A stretch of 11,682 nt of DNA from Thiobacillus sp. (GTDB taxonomy: Bacteria; Pseudomonadota; Gammaproteobacteria; Burkholderiales; Thiobacillaceae). Positions 5,898 to 11,682 of this stretch are shown in pieces. Location of the stretch: contig JANJUT010000039.1 of the NCBI GenBank assembly GCA_024710445.1, forward strand, positions 1-11,682, read 5' to 3'. The notes beneath the pieces were generated by a model, which worked only from the letters and a program-made list of their open reading frames with translations, searched no databases and was not told the origin of the DNA. Numbering within the stretch: position 1 is the first letter of the stretch; every line of letters begins with the position of its first letter. Both the position numbers and the translations under genes were made by a program.

Positions 5898-6743
5898 ATG
5901 TCGCAACAACCAAAAAGCATGGCGGAGTGGCTGGCCTTTTTTGGGCAGGCCGATATTCCCGTTCTCAGGCGTACCGCGCGGGAATTGCAGCATTTGCACG
6001 ACGACGAGTCATTGTGCGATGCGCGCAGCATCGCCAATGTCGTGACGGATGATCCCTTGATGACGGTGAAGCTGCTGCGCTACATGCAGACGCACAAGCA
6101 TCGGGTGCAGAAGCATGAATTGGTCGATGTGAAACAAATGCTGTTGATGATAGGTCTGGAGACGTTCTTTCGTGAAGTTCCAGCCACACCGGTTGCAGAA
6201 GATCTGCTGCATGGTCACCTCGATGCACTGGTGCAGCTACTGCAGACGGTTCAGCGTGCCCAGCGTTCGTCCAGTTATGCTTTCGACTGGGCCTTGCGTT
6301 TGCACGATTTGCATGCAGAAGAAGTGCTTGTATCGACGCTGCTCTCCCATGTTTCAGAAATGCTGATGTGGTGTTTCAATCCCGAAGAAATGCTTGAAAT
6401 CCAGAAATTGCAGCAGACAGACGAGGCTTTGCGCAGTACGGATGCGCAAAAGCAGATTATGGGTTTTGCGGGGGTGGATTTCCAGCGTCATCTGGTGCGT
6501 GAATGGCAGATGCCCGAATTGTTGAAGAATCTGGTGGACCCGGTACAGGCGGGTACACGGCGGGTACGCAATGTCACGCTGGCGGTCGACCTGGCGCGCC
6601 ATTCGGCGAAAGGCTGGGATAACGCTGCCTTGCCAGATGATTACCGCAGGATTGCATCCTTGTTACGGATGGAGCCGGACAGGGTCGAGTCGCTGGTCAA
6701 AGCGGGTCCCGCAGATATGCTCCATTCCGGCATCACTCACTAG
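5898..6743 (+). CDS. HDOD-domain protein, paralog 2
   Basis: A 281-residue soluble protein that aligns end to end with the product of 4713-5540. Conserved blocks are DDPLMTVKLLR (51-61), ELVDVKQMLLMIGLETFFREVP (74-95), RAQRS (120-124), SEMLMWCFNP (153-162), GFAGVD (189-194) and DLARHSAKGW (231-240). Like its partner it is a stand-alone HDOD module, so regulatory or scaffolding roles are more likely than catalysis. The pair arose by tandem duplication and then diverged. The C-terminus is six residues longer (HSGITH) than paralog 1, and the stop codon lies inside the left arm of the inverted-repeat element at 6739-6907. The 357-base gap between the paralogs suggests separate promoters or a processed transcript. 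Confidence 0.9.
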   Translation: MSQQPKSMAEWLAFFGQADIPVLRRTARELQHLHDDESLCDARSIANVVTDDPLMTVKLLRYMQTHKHRVQKHELVDVKQMLLMIGLETFFREVPATPVAEDLLHGHLDALVQLLQTVQRAQRSSSYAFDWALRLHDLHAEEVLVSTLLSHVSEMLMWCFNPEEMLEIQKLQQTDEALRSTDAQKQIMGFAGVDFQRHLVREWQMPELLKNLVDPVQAGTRRVRNVTLAVDLARHSAKGWDNAALPDDYRRIASLLRMEPDRVESLVKAGPADMLHSGITH

Positions 6744-6907
6744 TACGACAACCCATAAGTTTGCGTACATGCCGAGACGCGCATCCGCGCGCCGAGTGCG
6801 CGAAGCGAACCGCAGCCATAGTCGTTCCATGGCGAGGATGAGCGACAAAGCAATCGGTGATGCGGCGCGCGTCGAACATAGCGAAACTTATGGGTTGTTG
6901 TACTAGT
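6739..6907. repeat. MITE-like or hairpin element 2, overlapping the stop of HDOD gene 2
   Basis: The left arm (6739-6765) reads ACTAGTAC, one mismatch, then ACAACCCATAAGTTT and GCG. The right arm (6882-6907) is its reverse complement with CG in place of GCG. That gives 23 of 24 matching bases before the single-base offset. The inside is GC-rich, noncoding, and contains a block at 6842-6869 (GCGACAAAGCAAT, then GATGC and GGCGCG) like the one in element 1. The TAG of HDOD gene 2 (6741-6743) is part of the arm. No transposase is present and no T-tract follows. Rare CTAG tetramers lie at both ends. The remaining gap to lipA, 6908-7050, holds only a possible lipA -10 box and a short CCGGC-CA-GCCGG palindrome (6924-6935). 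Confidence 0.85.
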
Positions 6908-7006
6908 TATTTGTCGATCTCAACCGGCCAGCCGGCTTGCAATCCGGCAGCAGTGGCTGATGCCCTCCACACAGCCAAAAGGGTCGGGGTTGGGAATCGC
7001 ATAGGC

Positions 7007-7012
7007 TAAAAT
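7007..7012 (+). promoter_or_regulatory. Possible -10 box for lipA
   Basis: TAAAAT resembles the sigma-70 -10 consensus and lies 38 bases before the lipA ATG. No good -35 is seen at 16-18 bases upstream. The call rests on one hexamer. Confidence 0.3.
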
Positions 7013-7050
7013 CCCAAGCTTGACTCCCCCAACGTAGTCCCCAATCGATT

Positions 7051-7983
7051 ATGGCAGACCCCATCCAGCACAAGGGCGCGGCAAAAACGGCGCGCATCCC
7101 GATCAAGATCGTGCCGCAGCCGCGTATGCGCCTGCCATCGTGGATCCGCGCCAAGTCCCCCAACATGCCGAACGTCGGGCGGCTGAAAGGCATCCTGCGC
7201 GAGGCCAGGCTGCACACCGTGTGCGAAGAGGCGTCGTGCCCGAATCTGGGCGAATGCTTCGGCCATGGCACGGCGACCTTCATGATCCTCGGCGACCTGT
7301 GCACACGGCGTTGCCCGTTCTGCGATGTCGGTCATGGCACGCCGCTGCCGCCTGATGCCGATGAACCGCGCCATCTGGCCGAGACCATTGCGCTGATGGC
7401 GCTGAAATACGTGGTGATTACCAGCGTCGACCGCGATGATTTGCGCGATGGCGGAGCCGGGCATTTTGCGCAGTGCATCGCCGCCGTGCGCGAGCAATCG
7501 CCTTCCACGCGGATTGAGATATTGACCCCGGATTTTCGCGGTCGGCTCGACAAGGCACTGGAAAAACTCGGCGTGGCTCCGCCCGACATCATGAACCACA
7601 ACCTGGAAACCGTGCCGCGCCTGTACAAGGCGGCTCGTCCCGGTGCCGATTACGCGCATTCGTTGAAGCTGTTGAAGGATTTCAAGGCCAGTCATCCCGA
7701 TATCCCCACCAAATCCGGTCTGATGGTCGGCCTGGGTGAGGAAGATGACGAGATTCTGCAGGTGATGCGTGATCTGCGCGCGCACGATGTGGACATGCTG
7801 ACGCTGGGCCAGTACCTGCAGCCCTCACAACATCACCTGCCGGTGCTGCGCTTCGTGACCCCTGAGCGCTTTGCCCGGTTCGAGCAGGAAGCGCTGGCGA
7901 TGGGTTTCAAGCATGCAGCCTGCGGACCGATGGTGCGGTCGAGCTATCACGCCGACCAGCAGGCGGCGGGCGTCGAAGCCTGA
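7051..7983 (+). CDS. lipA: Lipoyl synthase LipA
   Basis: A 310-residue radical SAM enzyme that inserts two sulfurs into octanoyl groups on lipoyl domains (pyruvate and 2-oxoglutarate dehydrogenases, glycine cleavage H protein). The auxiliary [4Fe-4S] cluster cysteines are in [12 protein letters not shown] (C58, C63, C69). The SAM cluster motif is CTRRCPFC (C84, C88, C91). The C-terminal RSSY motif, which supplies the serine ligand of the auxiliary cluster, is at 296-299. [17 protein letters not shown] (124-140), [12 protein letters not shown] (181-192) and [10 protein letters not shown] (221-230) are family signatures. Length is normal and nothing is missing. No clear Shine-Dalgarno precedes ATG 7051. 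The usual octanoyltransferase neighbour lipB is absent from this window. The stop abuts the stop of the convergent permease gene. Confidence 0.98.
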   Translation: MADPIQHKGAAKTARIPIKIVPQPRMRLPSWIRAKSPNMPNVGRLKGILREARLHTVCEEASCPNLGECFGHGTATFMILGDLCTRRCPFCDVGHGTPLPPDADEPRHLAETIALMALKYVVITSVDRDDLRDGGAGHFAQCIAAVREQSPSTRIEILTPDFRGRLDKALEKLGVAPPDIMNHNLETVPRLYKAARPGADYAHSLKLLKDFKASHPDIPTKSGLMVGLGEEDDEILQVMRDLRAHDVDMLTLGQYLQPSQHHLPVLRFVTPERFARFEQEALAMGFKHAACGPMVRSSYHADQQAAGVEA

Positions 7984-8003
7984 TTATCGCAACAGCCGCC
8001 GCC
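7962..8003. terminator. GC-rich inverted repeat spanning the lipA/permease convergent stops
   Basis: GGCGGCGG (7962-7969) pairs with CCGCCGCC (7996-8003) across a 26-base loop that contains both stop codons. It is the only hairpin at this junction and would read the same from either direction. Without T-tracts it is a weak terminator candidate, and the match may just reflect GC-rich codons. Confidence 0.3.
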
Positions 8004-8769
8004 GCGTGAATGCCAGCGCAATGACATAGCCCAGGCTGCCGTAAACCAGCAACGCCGTGACATGCAGCAGAATATTGTCCGGCATGTTGCCGACGACCAG
8101 CGGACGCGCCAGATCGATGGCGTGGGTGAGGGGCAGCCAGGCCGACACGCCCTGCAACAGCGCCGGGAGTTGGCTGACGGGGAAAAACACGCCGCACAGC
8201 AGCACCATCGGCGTGATCACCAGCGTGAAGTAATAGAGGAAAAAATCATAGCTGGGCGACACCGCGTTCATCACCAGCCCCATCCCGCCAAAGCAGAACC
8301 CGACCAGCGCGACCACGGGGATGATCCACAGCGTCATCCAGAAGTTGCCGAACAATCCCAGCCCCCAGATCACCGCCAGGATCGCCAGCCCGGAGAGCAG
8401 GCTTTTGGTCACCGCCCAGGTCAGTTCGCCCAGCATCACATCGTCGAGCGTGAGCGGGGCGTTGAGGATGGCGTCCCAGGTACGCTGTACATGCATGCGC
8501 GAAAAGCTCGAATACAGCACTTCGAATGTCGCGGCGTTCATCGTGCTGTAGGCCACCGTTCCAGCGGCGAGAAAGGTGATGTAGGGCATGCCGCCTATGT
8601 CCGGCAGCAGGCTGCCGAGACCATAGCCGAGGCCCAGCATGTACAGCATCGGGTCGGCCAGGTTGCCGAGGATGGCGGGGATGGCAAGCTTTTTCCACAC
8701 CTGATAATTGCGGTGCCACACCGGGATGAAGCGCCATGACAGCAGGGGAAGTCGAAGATGTTTAATCAC
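7984..8769 (-). CDS. ABC-2 type transporter permease, NodJ-like
   Basis: A 261-residue inner-membrane protein with about six hydrophobic segments (roughly residues 30-50, 63-84, 112-138, 143-165, 177-196, 234-254). An N-terminal [20 protein letters not shown], an [15 protein letters not shown] stretch (38-52), [11 protein letters not shown] (192-202) and [14 protein letters not shown] (212-225) are typical of NodJ/ABC-2 permeases. It pairs with the ATPase encoded just upstream to form an export transporter; the NodIJ relatives export lipo-oligosaccharides, but the substrate here is unknown. The preferred start is GTG at 8769, which overlaps the ATPase stop (GTGATTAA) and matches the family N-terminus. 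A longer TTG start at 8808 is possible but unlikely. It is the last gene of the operon and ends one base from the lipA stop. Confidence 0.9.
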   Translation of the reverse strand: MIKHLRLPLLSWRFIPVWHRNYQVWKKLAIPAILGNLADPMLYMLGLGYGLGSLLPDIGGMPYITFLAAGTVAYSTMNAATFEVLYSSFSRMHVQRTWDAILNAPLTLDDVMLGELTWAVTKSLLSGLAILAVIWGLGLFGNFWMTLWIIPVVALVGFCFGGMGLVMNAVSPSYDFFLYYFTLVITPMVLLCGVFFPVSQLPALLQGVSAWLPLTHAIDLARPLVVGNMPDNILLHVTALLVYGSLGYVIALAFTRRRLLR

Positions 8770-9667
8770 GGAGGTCGCGCCCGGTGAGTTTGAGAAAAAC
8801 GTCTTCAAGGCTGGATGGTCGGTGCAGATAGCGCAGGGTCGGGGCGTGTTTCAGTGCATCGATCACGGTGTCGGCGTTGTCTAGATAACAGAACAGGGTT
8901 TCGCCGACCGTTTCAAAGCGCCGGCACAGGCTGGCCGCGTGATGGCGTGTCCAGTCGGCCAGCCCTTCGCCAAATACTTCGACCACGACGGGTTCGATAT
9001 GGGATTCGATCAATGCACGCGACGAGCCTTCGGCGACGATGCGGCCGTGATCGAGGATGGCGAGGCGGTCGGTGAGGCGCTCGGCTTCATCCATGAAATG
9101 CGTGGTCAGCACGATGGTCTTGCCGTCCGCGATCAGGCGGCGCAAGCCTTGCCAGATCAGGTGGCGTGCCTGCGGATCGAGTCCGGTGGTAGGCTCGTCG
9201 AGGAACAGGATATCGGGGTCGTGCACCAGCGCGCGGGCCAGCGTGAGCCGGCGCTTCATGCCGCCCGACAACTGCGCGATCAGGGCATCCGCCTTGCCGG
9301 CGAGGCCGGCAAATTCGAGCAGATCCGGTACGCGCGCGGCAATGGCGGATTTTTCCATGCCGAAGTAGCGGCCATAGGCGAGCAGGTTCTCGCATACGCT
9401 GAAATCCGGGTCGAGGTTGTCCATTTGCGGCACTACACCGACTTTCATCCGCGCCTCGCGCGCATGCTGCGGTACGGCAATGCCGTCAATTTCGATGCTG
9501 CCGCAGTCCGGTTCGATCAAGCCCAGCAGCAGGCGCAGCGTGGTGGTCTTGCCGGCGCCGTTGGGGCCCAGCAAGCCGAAGCATTCCCCGCGTCGAACAT
9601 CGAGATCGAGGCTGCGCACGACTTCGGTGTCGCCGTAGCGTTTGCAGAGACCTTGTACCTTCAGCAT
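8762..9667 (-). CDS. ABC transporter ATP-binding protein, NodI-like
   Basis: A 301-residue cytoplasmic ATPase. It has Walker A GPNGAGKT (34-41), Q-loop Q81, signature LSGGMKRR (133-140), Walker B ILFLDEP followed by the D-loop TTGLD (153-164) and H-loop H190 in [11 protein letters not shown]. After residue 220 comes the C-terminal extension found in NodI/DrrA-type drug and polysaccharide exporters, ending [15 protein letters not shown]. All catalytic motifs are intact. The start at ATG 9667 is supported by GAGG (9675-9678) and by the [12 protein letters not shown] family N-terminus; the 35 residues readable upstream overlap the hydrolase gene in another frame. It overlaps the hydrolase stop by 7 bases and the permease start by 8, so expression of the three is likely coupled. 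Confidence 0.95.
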   Translation of the reverse strand: MLKVQGLCKRYGDTEVVRSLDLDVRRGECFGLLGPNGAGKTTTLRLLLGLIEPDCGSIEIDGIAVPQHAREARMKVGVVPQMDNLDPDFSVCENLLAYGRYFGMEKSAIAARVPDLLEFAGLAGKADALIAQLSGGMKRRLTLARALVHDPDILFLDEPTTGLDPQARHLIWQGLRRLIADGKTIVLTTHFMDEAERLTDRLAILDHGRIVAEGSSRALIESHIEPVVVEVFGEGLADWTRHHAASLCRRFETVGETLFCYLDNADTVIDALKHAPTLRYLHRPSSLEDVFLKLTGRDLRD

Positions 9668-10290
9668 GGGCAGGCCTCGATGAACGCCTGTTTCAGTTCC
9701 TTGAGCTTGCCGTGGAAAAAATGGCCTGCATCCGGAATGATCTTTTGCGCAAGGTGCTGCTGGTCGGCCCACAATTGAATGGCGGCGGGCGGAATCAGTT
9801 CGTCGGCCGAGCCATAGATGACCACGGAATCGGACGGCACCGGGTCGAATTCATACATGGTGACCGCTGGCGCAACCAGGATCAGCCGCTGCGCATCGAG
9901 TTGCTGGCGCAAGCGGTGTTGCACGAATGCGCCGAAGGAAAAGCCGGCCAGGGTCCAGGGCAGGCCGGGATAACTGGCTTCGACAAAGCGCGCGACAGCG
10001 AGCAGGTCGTCGGTCTCGCCCACGCCGGCGTCGAACTCGCCGTCGCTCATCCCCACGCCACGGAAGTTGGGGCGTACCGACACCCAGCCCGCTTCGTTGG
10101 CGGCTTTGGCCAGCGTGGTGACAACCTTGTTTTCCATGCTGCCGCCGTGCAGCGGGTGCGGGTGCGCGACCAGCAACAGCCCGCGGCGATCGGTTTCGGG
10201 GTCGTCGATCACGGTTTCCAGTTTGCCGGCCGGAACGGGGATGCGGAGTTTGTAGCGCTTCACCCGGGCCGTCGTGCTCGGCGGCTTCAC
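9661..10290 (-). CDS. Small alpha/beta hydrolase
   Basis: A 209-residue soluble protein of the compact alpha/beta hydrolase family. The nucleophile elbow is GFSFG (116-120, S118). The acid is probably D163 in YGSADELIP, and the base H190 in DAGHFFHG. The oxyanion-side motif [12 protein letters not shown] (41-52) and [16 protein letters not shown] (72-87) are typical of this group. Substrate unknown; an esterase or thioesterase is plausible. The start is GTG 10290, whose GTGA overlaps the ferredoxin TGA. A GTG nine codons in is an alternative. No strong Shine-Dalgarno is visible, so coupling to ferredoxin translation is likely. The stop overlaps the ABC ATPase start by 7 bases. This conserved-looking neighbourhood gives no direct hint of substrate. 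Confidence 0.92.
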   Translation of the reverse strand: MKPPSTTARVKRYKLRIPVPAGKLETVIDDPETDRRGLLLVAHPHPLHGGSMENKVVTTLAKAANEAGWVSVRPNFRGVGMSDGEFDAGVGETDDLLAVARFVEASYPGLPWTLAGFSFGAFVQHRLRQQLDAQRLILVAPAVTMYEFDPVPSDSVVIYGSADELIPPAAIQLWADQQHLAQKIIPDAGHFFHGKLKELKQAFIEACPC

Positions 10291-10604
10291 TTCAGTTGCA
10301 GACGCTCGACGATGCGTCCTTGTTTGAGATGGAGATCGAAAATCTCATCAATGTCCGTTTCATCCACATAGGTGTACCAGGTCCCTTCCGGGTACACGAC
10401 CAGCAGCGGGCCTTCGTCGCAACGGTCCATGCAGCCGGCGCTGTTGATGCGGCATTTGCCTTCGCCGTTGAGATCGGCCAGTTTGACCTTCTTCTTCAGG
10501 TAGTCGCGCATGTGCTGACCGCCGGATGCGCCGCAGCACTTGGCGCCGTCGTCGCGTTCATTGGTACAGAAAAATACATGGTGCTTGAAATACGGTTTAG
10601 TCAT
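10287..10604 (-). CDS. Thioredoxin-fold [2Fe-2S] ferredoxin
   Basis: A 105-residue protein like Aquifex aeolicus ferredoxin 4 and the NuoE C-terminal domain. Cluster ligands are probably C13 (VFFCTNER), C24 (or C23, in AKCCGASGG), C58 and C62 (GCMDRC). The downstream EGPLLVVYPEGTWYTYV (64-80) and the C-terminal ERLQL are family hallmarks. C51 is an extra cysteine. It should carry electrons in the cytoplasm; the partner is unknown. The start at ATG 10604 overlaps the end of the mazG-like gene by 8 bases (ATGACTAA) and matches the normal family N-terminus, so the 27 residues readable upstream are not used. Its TGA overlaps the hydrolase GTG. Confidence 0.94.
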   Translation of the reverse strand: MTKPYFKHHVFFCTNERDDGAKCCGASGGQHMRDYLKKKVKLADLNGEGKCRINSAGCMDRCDEGPLLVVYPEGTWYTYVDETDIDEIFDLHLKQGRIVERLQLK

Positions 10605-10986
10605 CTGAACTGCCTTGATTGGTTTGATGGGCCGAATATTTGAGGGCATTGCCGTATGCCTGCTCGACTGGGTACTTGCGTGCATTGATCGCCAGCTTGT
10701 CGGCGGCGGCTTCGAGCGGGTCTATCCCCAGCACGTCGGCCAGCCGGGTCAGGTAAATCAGCACATCGGCTATTTCCTGGCGCACCGCTTCATGCTGTTC
10801 GGCATTCAGCTGCTGGCTCTGCTCCGCGGTCAGCCATTGAAAAGGCTCCAGCAGCTCGGCCATTTCCACGCTGAGTGCCATCACCAGGTTCTTGGGGGTG
10901 TGGTAGCGTTCCCATGCACGGGCCTGGGCAAAGTCGCGGATGCGCTGGCGAAGGGTGTCGAGGCTGTCGACGGCGGAATCTGTCAT
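10597..10986 (-). CDS. MazG-like nucleotide pyrophosphohydrolase
   Basis: A 129-residue all-alpha NTP pyrophosphatase of the MazG/RS21-C6 (dCTPase-like) group. It has the metal-binding pairs E41/E44 in SVEMAELLEPFQW and E71/D74 in EIADVLIYLTRLAD, the N-terminal WERYHTPKNLVMALS (25-39), and the typical end NARKYPVEQAYGNALKYS (101-118). Members hydrolyse nucleoside triphosphates to monophosphates, often cleaning up noncanonical nucleotides. ATG 10986 gives the family's usual N-terminus (MTDS). ATG 10995, with AAGG just upstream at 11000-11003, is equally possible and adds three residues. It is the first gene of the minus-strand operon and diverges from the polysaccharide export gene across about 220 bases. 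Confidence 0.92.
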   Translation of the reverse strand: MTDSAVDSLDTLRQRIRDFAQARAWERYHTPKNLVMALSVEMAELLEPFQWLTAEQSQQLNAEQHEAVRQEIADVLIYLTRLADVLGIDPLEAAADKLAINARKYPVEQAYGNALKYSAHQTNQGSSDD

Positions 10987-11164
10987 GTGCGGCATGATAC
11001 CTTGGTCGGCGATGACCTTACGACACTGTCGACGGGTCGCCAACATGAGACGCGTCCCGAAAATGACGCCAACTCATTATGTATCAAGACTTTTACCGGC
11101 CTGGACGGATTGGCCTGCTGCTTGCTGCGAGTCTGGGTCGATTGGGCGGATTTTTGATCTGCTC

Positions 11165-11173
11165 TGGCATAAT
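11165..11173 (+). promoter_or_regulatory. Possible extended -10 promoter of the export gene
   Basis: TGGCATAAT fits an extended -10 (TGn plus CATAAT) 35 bases before ATG 11209. It sits within a perfect small palindrome GGCAT-A-ATGCC (11166-11176). No good -35 is visible, which an extended -10 can tolerate. The palindrome could be an operator overlapping the promoter. Confidence 0.35.
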
Positions 11174-11208
11174 GCCAACAGATTTATTACTTACAAGGGA
11201 GGATGGAC

Positions 11209-11682
11209 ATGTTTACGATCAACAAGCACATCGTGCGCGTCAGCGTCGTGTTGGCGGTTGCCGCCATGGCAGGCTGCTCCAACACGCCGACTTATCCACC
11301 CGCTCCCGCTCAAACGGGCGACTATAACTGGAACTATCTGGTTGGCCCGGGCGACTCGGTGAATGTTTTTGTCTGGCGCAACCCGGAAGTGTCCGGCAGC
11401 TTCCCGGTGCGGCCTGATGGCAAGATGACCATGAATCTGGTCGAAGACCTCCAGGCTTCCGGAAAGACCCCGACCCAGTTGGCACGTGATATTGAAAAGG
11501 CCCTTGGCAAGTATATCCAGGAGCCTATCGTCACCGTCATCGTCGGCGGCGGCATTGGCCCGTTCGACCAGCAACTGCGCGTGGTGGGTGAAGCCGCCAA
11601 GCCGCAAGCCCTGAATTACCGTGAAAAAATGAGCCTGATCGACCTGATGATCTCGGTTGGCGGGCTGACCGATTTTGCTGCG
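11209..11682 (+). CDS. Wza-type polysaccharide export lipoprotein, PEP-CTERM/XrtA system type (5' part)
   Basis: The frame is open for 158 codons to the window edge. Residues 1-23 are a lipoprotein signal with lipobox MAGC (C23). The polysaccharide export (Poly_export) domain starts at about 43 with YLVGPGDSVNVFVWRNPEVS, followed by FPVRPDGKMTMNLVEDLQAS, GKTPTQLARDIEKALGKYI and PIVTVIV. A SLBB-like beta-grasp segment begins near 119 (DQQLRVVGEAAKPQAL). The wording closely follows the export protein of exosortase (XrtA)/PEP-CTERM exopolysaccharide clusters. Such proteins form the outer-membrane channel for polymer export. AAGGGAGGA (11195-11203) is a strong Shine-Dalgarno. A chain-length regulator, tyrosine kinase and glycosyltransferases would be expected downstream. 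Truncated only by the window. Confidence 0.93.
   Translation, partial: MFTINKHIVRVSVVLAVAAMAGCSNTPTYPPAPAQTGDYNWNYLVGPGDSVNVFVWRNPEVSGSFPVRPDGKMTMNLVEDLQASGKTPTQLARDIEKALGKYIQEPIVTVIVGGGIGPFDQQLRVVGEAAKPQALNYREKMSLIDLMISVGGLTDFAA

Noticed and set aside
5553..5999. 148-residue minus-strand open frame across the gap between the HDOD genes
   Set aside because: It runs through the inverted-repeat element and into the opposite strand of the HDOD gene. It has no recognisable domain, and its end (EAGRALHPSLSRNNADAN) is just the translated element.
6739..6907. Complete insertion sequence at element 2
   Set aside because: The terminal inverted repeats are convincing, but the inside has only about 115 bases and no transposase frame. 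At most it is a nonautonomous element, and no clear target duplication could be separated from the arms.
7006..7785. 259-residue minus-strand frame opposite lipA
   Set aside because: The plus strand encodes complete LipA with all six cluster cysteines; the antisense frame is Arg/His-rich noise.
8939..9778. 279-residue plus-strand frame opposite the ABC ATPase
   Set aside because: The minus strand carries intact Walker A, signature, Walker B and H-loop motifs. The plus frame is a GC-rich shadow without domains.
10615..11157. 180-residue plus-strand frame opposite the mazG-like gene
   Set aside because: It is antisense to a gene with clear MazG motifs, with no start signal and no domain.

Overview
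The window looks like chromosomal DNA of a GC-rich Gram-negative proteobacterium, most likely a betaproteobacterium of the Nitrosomonadales type (Gallionella, Thiobacillus or Sulfuriferula-like). This is inferred from the protein families present: DUF3465, DUF5329, DUF3862, YceI, tandem HDOD proteins, a NodI/NodJ-like ABC pair and a PEP-CTERM/XrtA-type polysaccharide export lipoprotein. No database search was possible. I see no rRNA, tRNA, CRISPR array, phage gene or transposase.

Region 1 (1-2776, + strand): the tail of an unidentified gene, a small protein with a ribbon-helix-helix-like C-terminus, a NYN (PIN-like RNase) plus OST-HTH/LOTUS protein, a membrane-anchored DUF3465 protein and a periplasmic Spy/CpxP-like protein. 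The block closes with a textbook intrinsic terminator (2745-2776).

Region 2 (2777-4575, + strand): a noncoding stretch with a perfect 12-bp inverted repeat, then three exported proteins: a small BamE-fold-like lipoprotein (DUF3862), a YceI-family lipocalin-like protein and a DUF5329 protein. The last two overlap (TTGA) and are probably translationally coupled.

Region 3 (4576-7050, + strand): two tandem, clearly paralogous HDOD-domain proteins. Each stop codon is followed at once, or overlapped, by a long inverted-repeat element of about 127 and 169 bp. The two elements differ in their outer arms but share architecture and an internal sequence block. This HDOD-element-HDOD-element layout is the most unusual thing in the window.

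Region 4 (7051-11046): lipA (lipoyl synthase, +) converges on a five-gene minus-strand operon with zero bases between the stop codons. In transcription order the operon encodes a MazG-like nucleotide pyrophosphohydrolase, a thioredoxin-fold [2Fe-2S] ferredoxin, a small alpha/beta hydrolase, an ABC ATPase and an ABC-2 permease. Every junction overlaps by 4-8 bases, so the genes are very probably co-transcribed and translationally coupled.

Region 5 (11047-11682, + strand): divergent from the mazG-like gene, the first 158 codons of a Wza-type polysaccharide export lipoprotein. It probably marks the start of an exopolysaccharide/exosortase (XrtA) locus that continues past the window edge.
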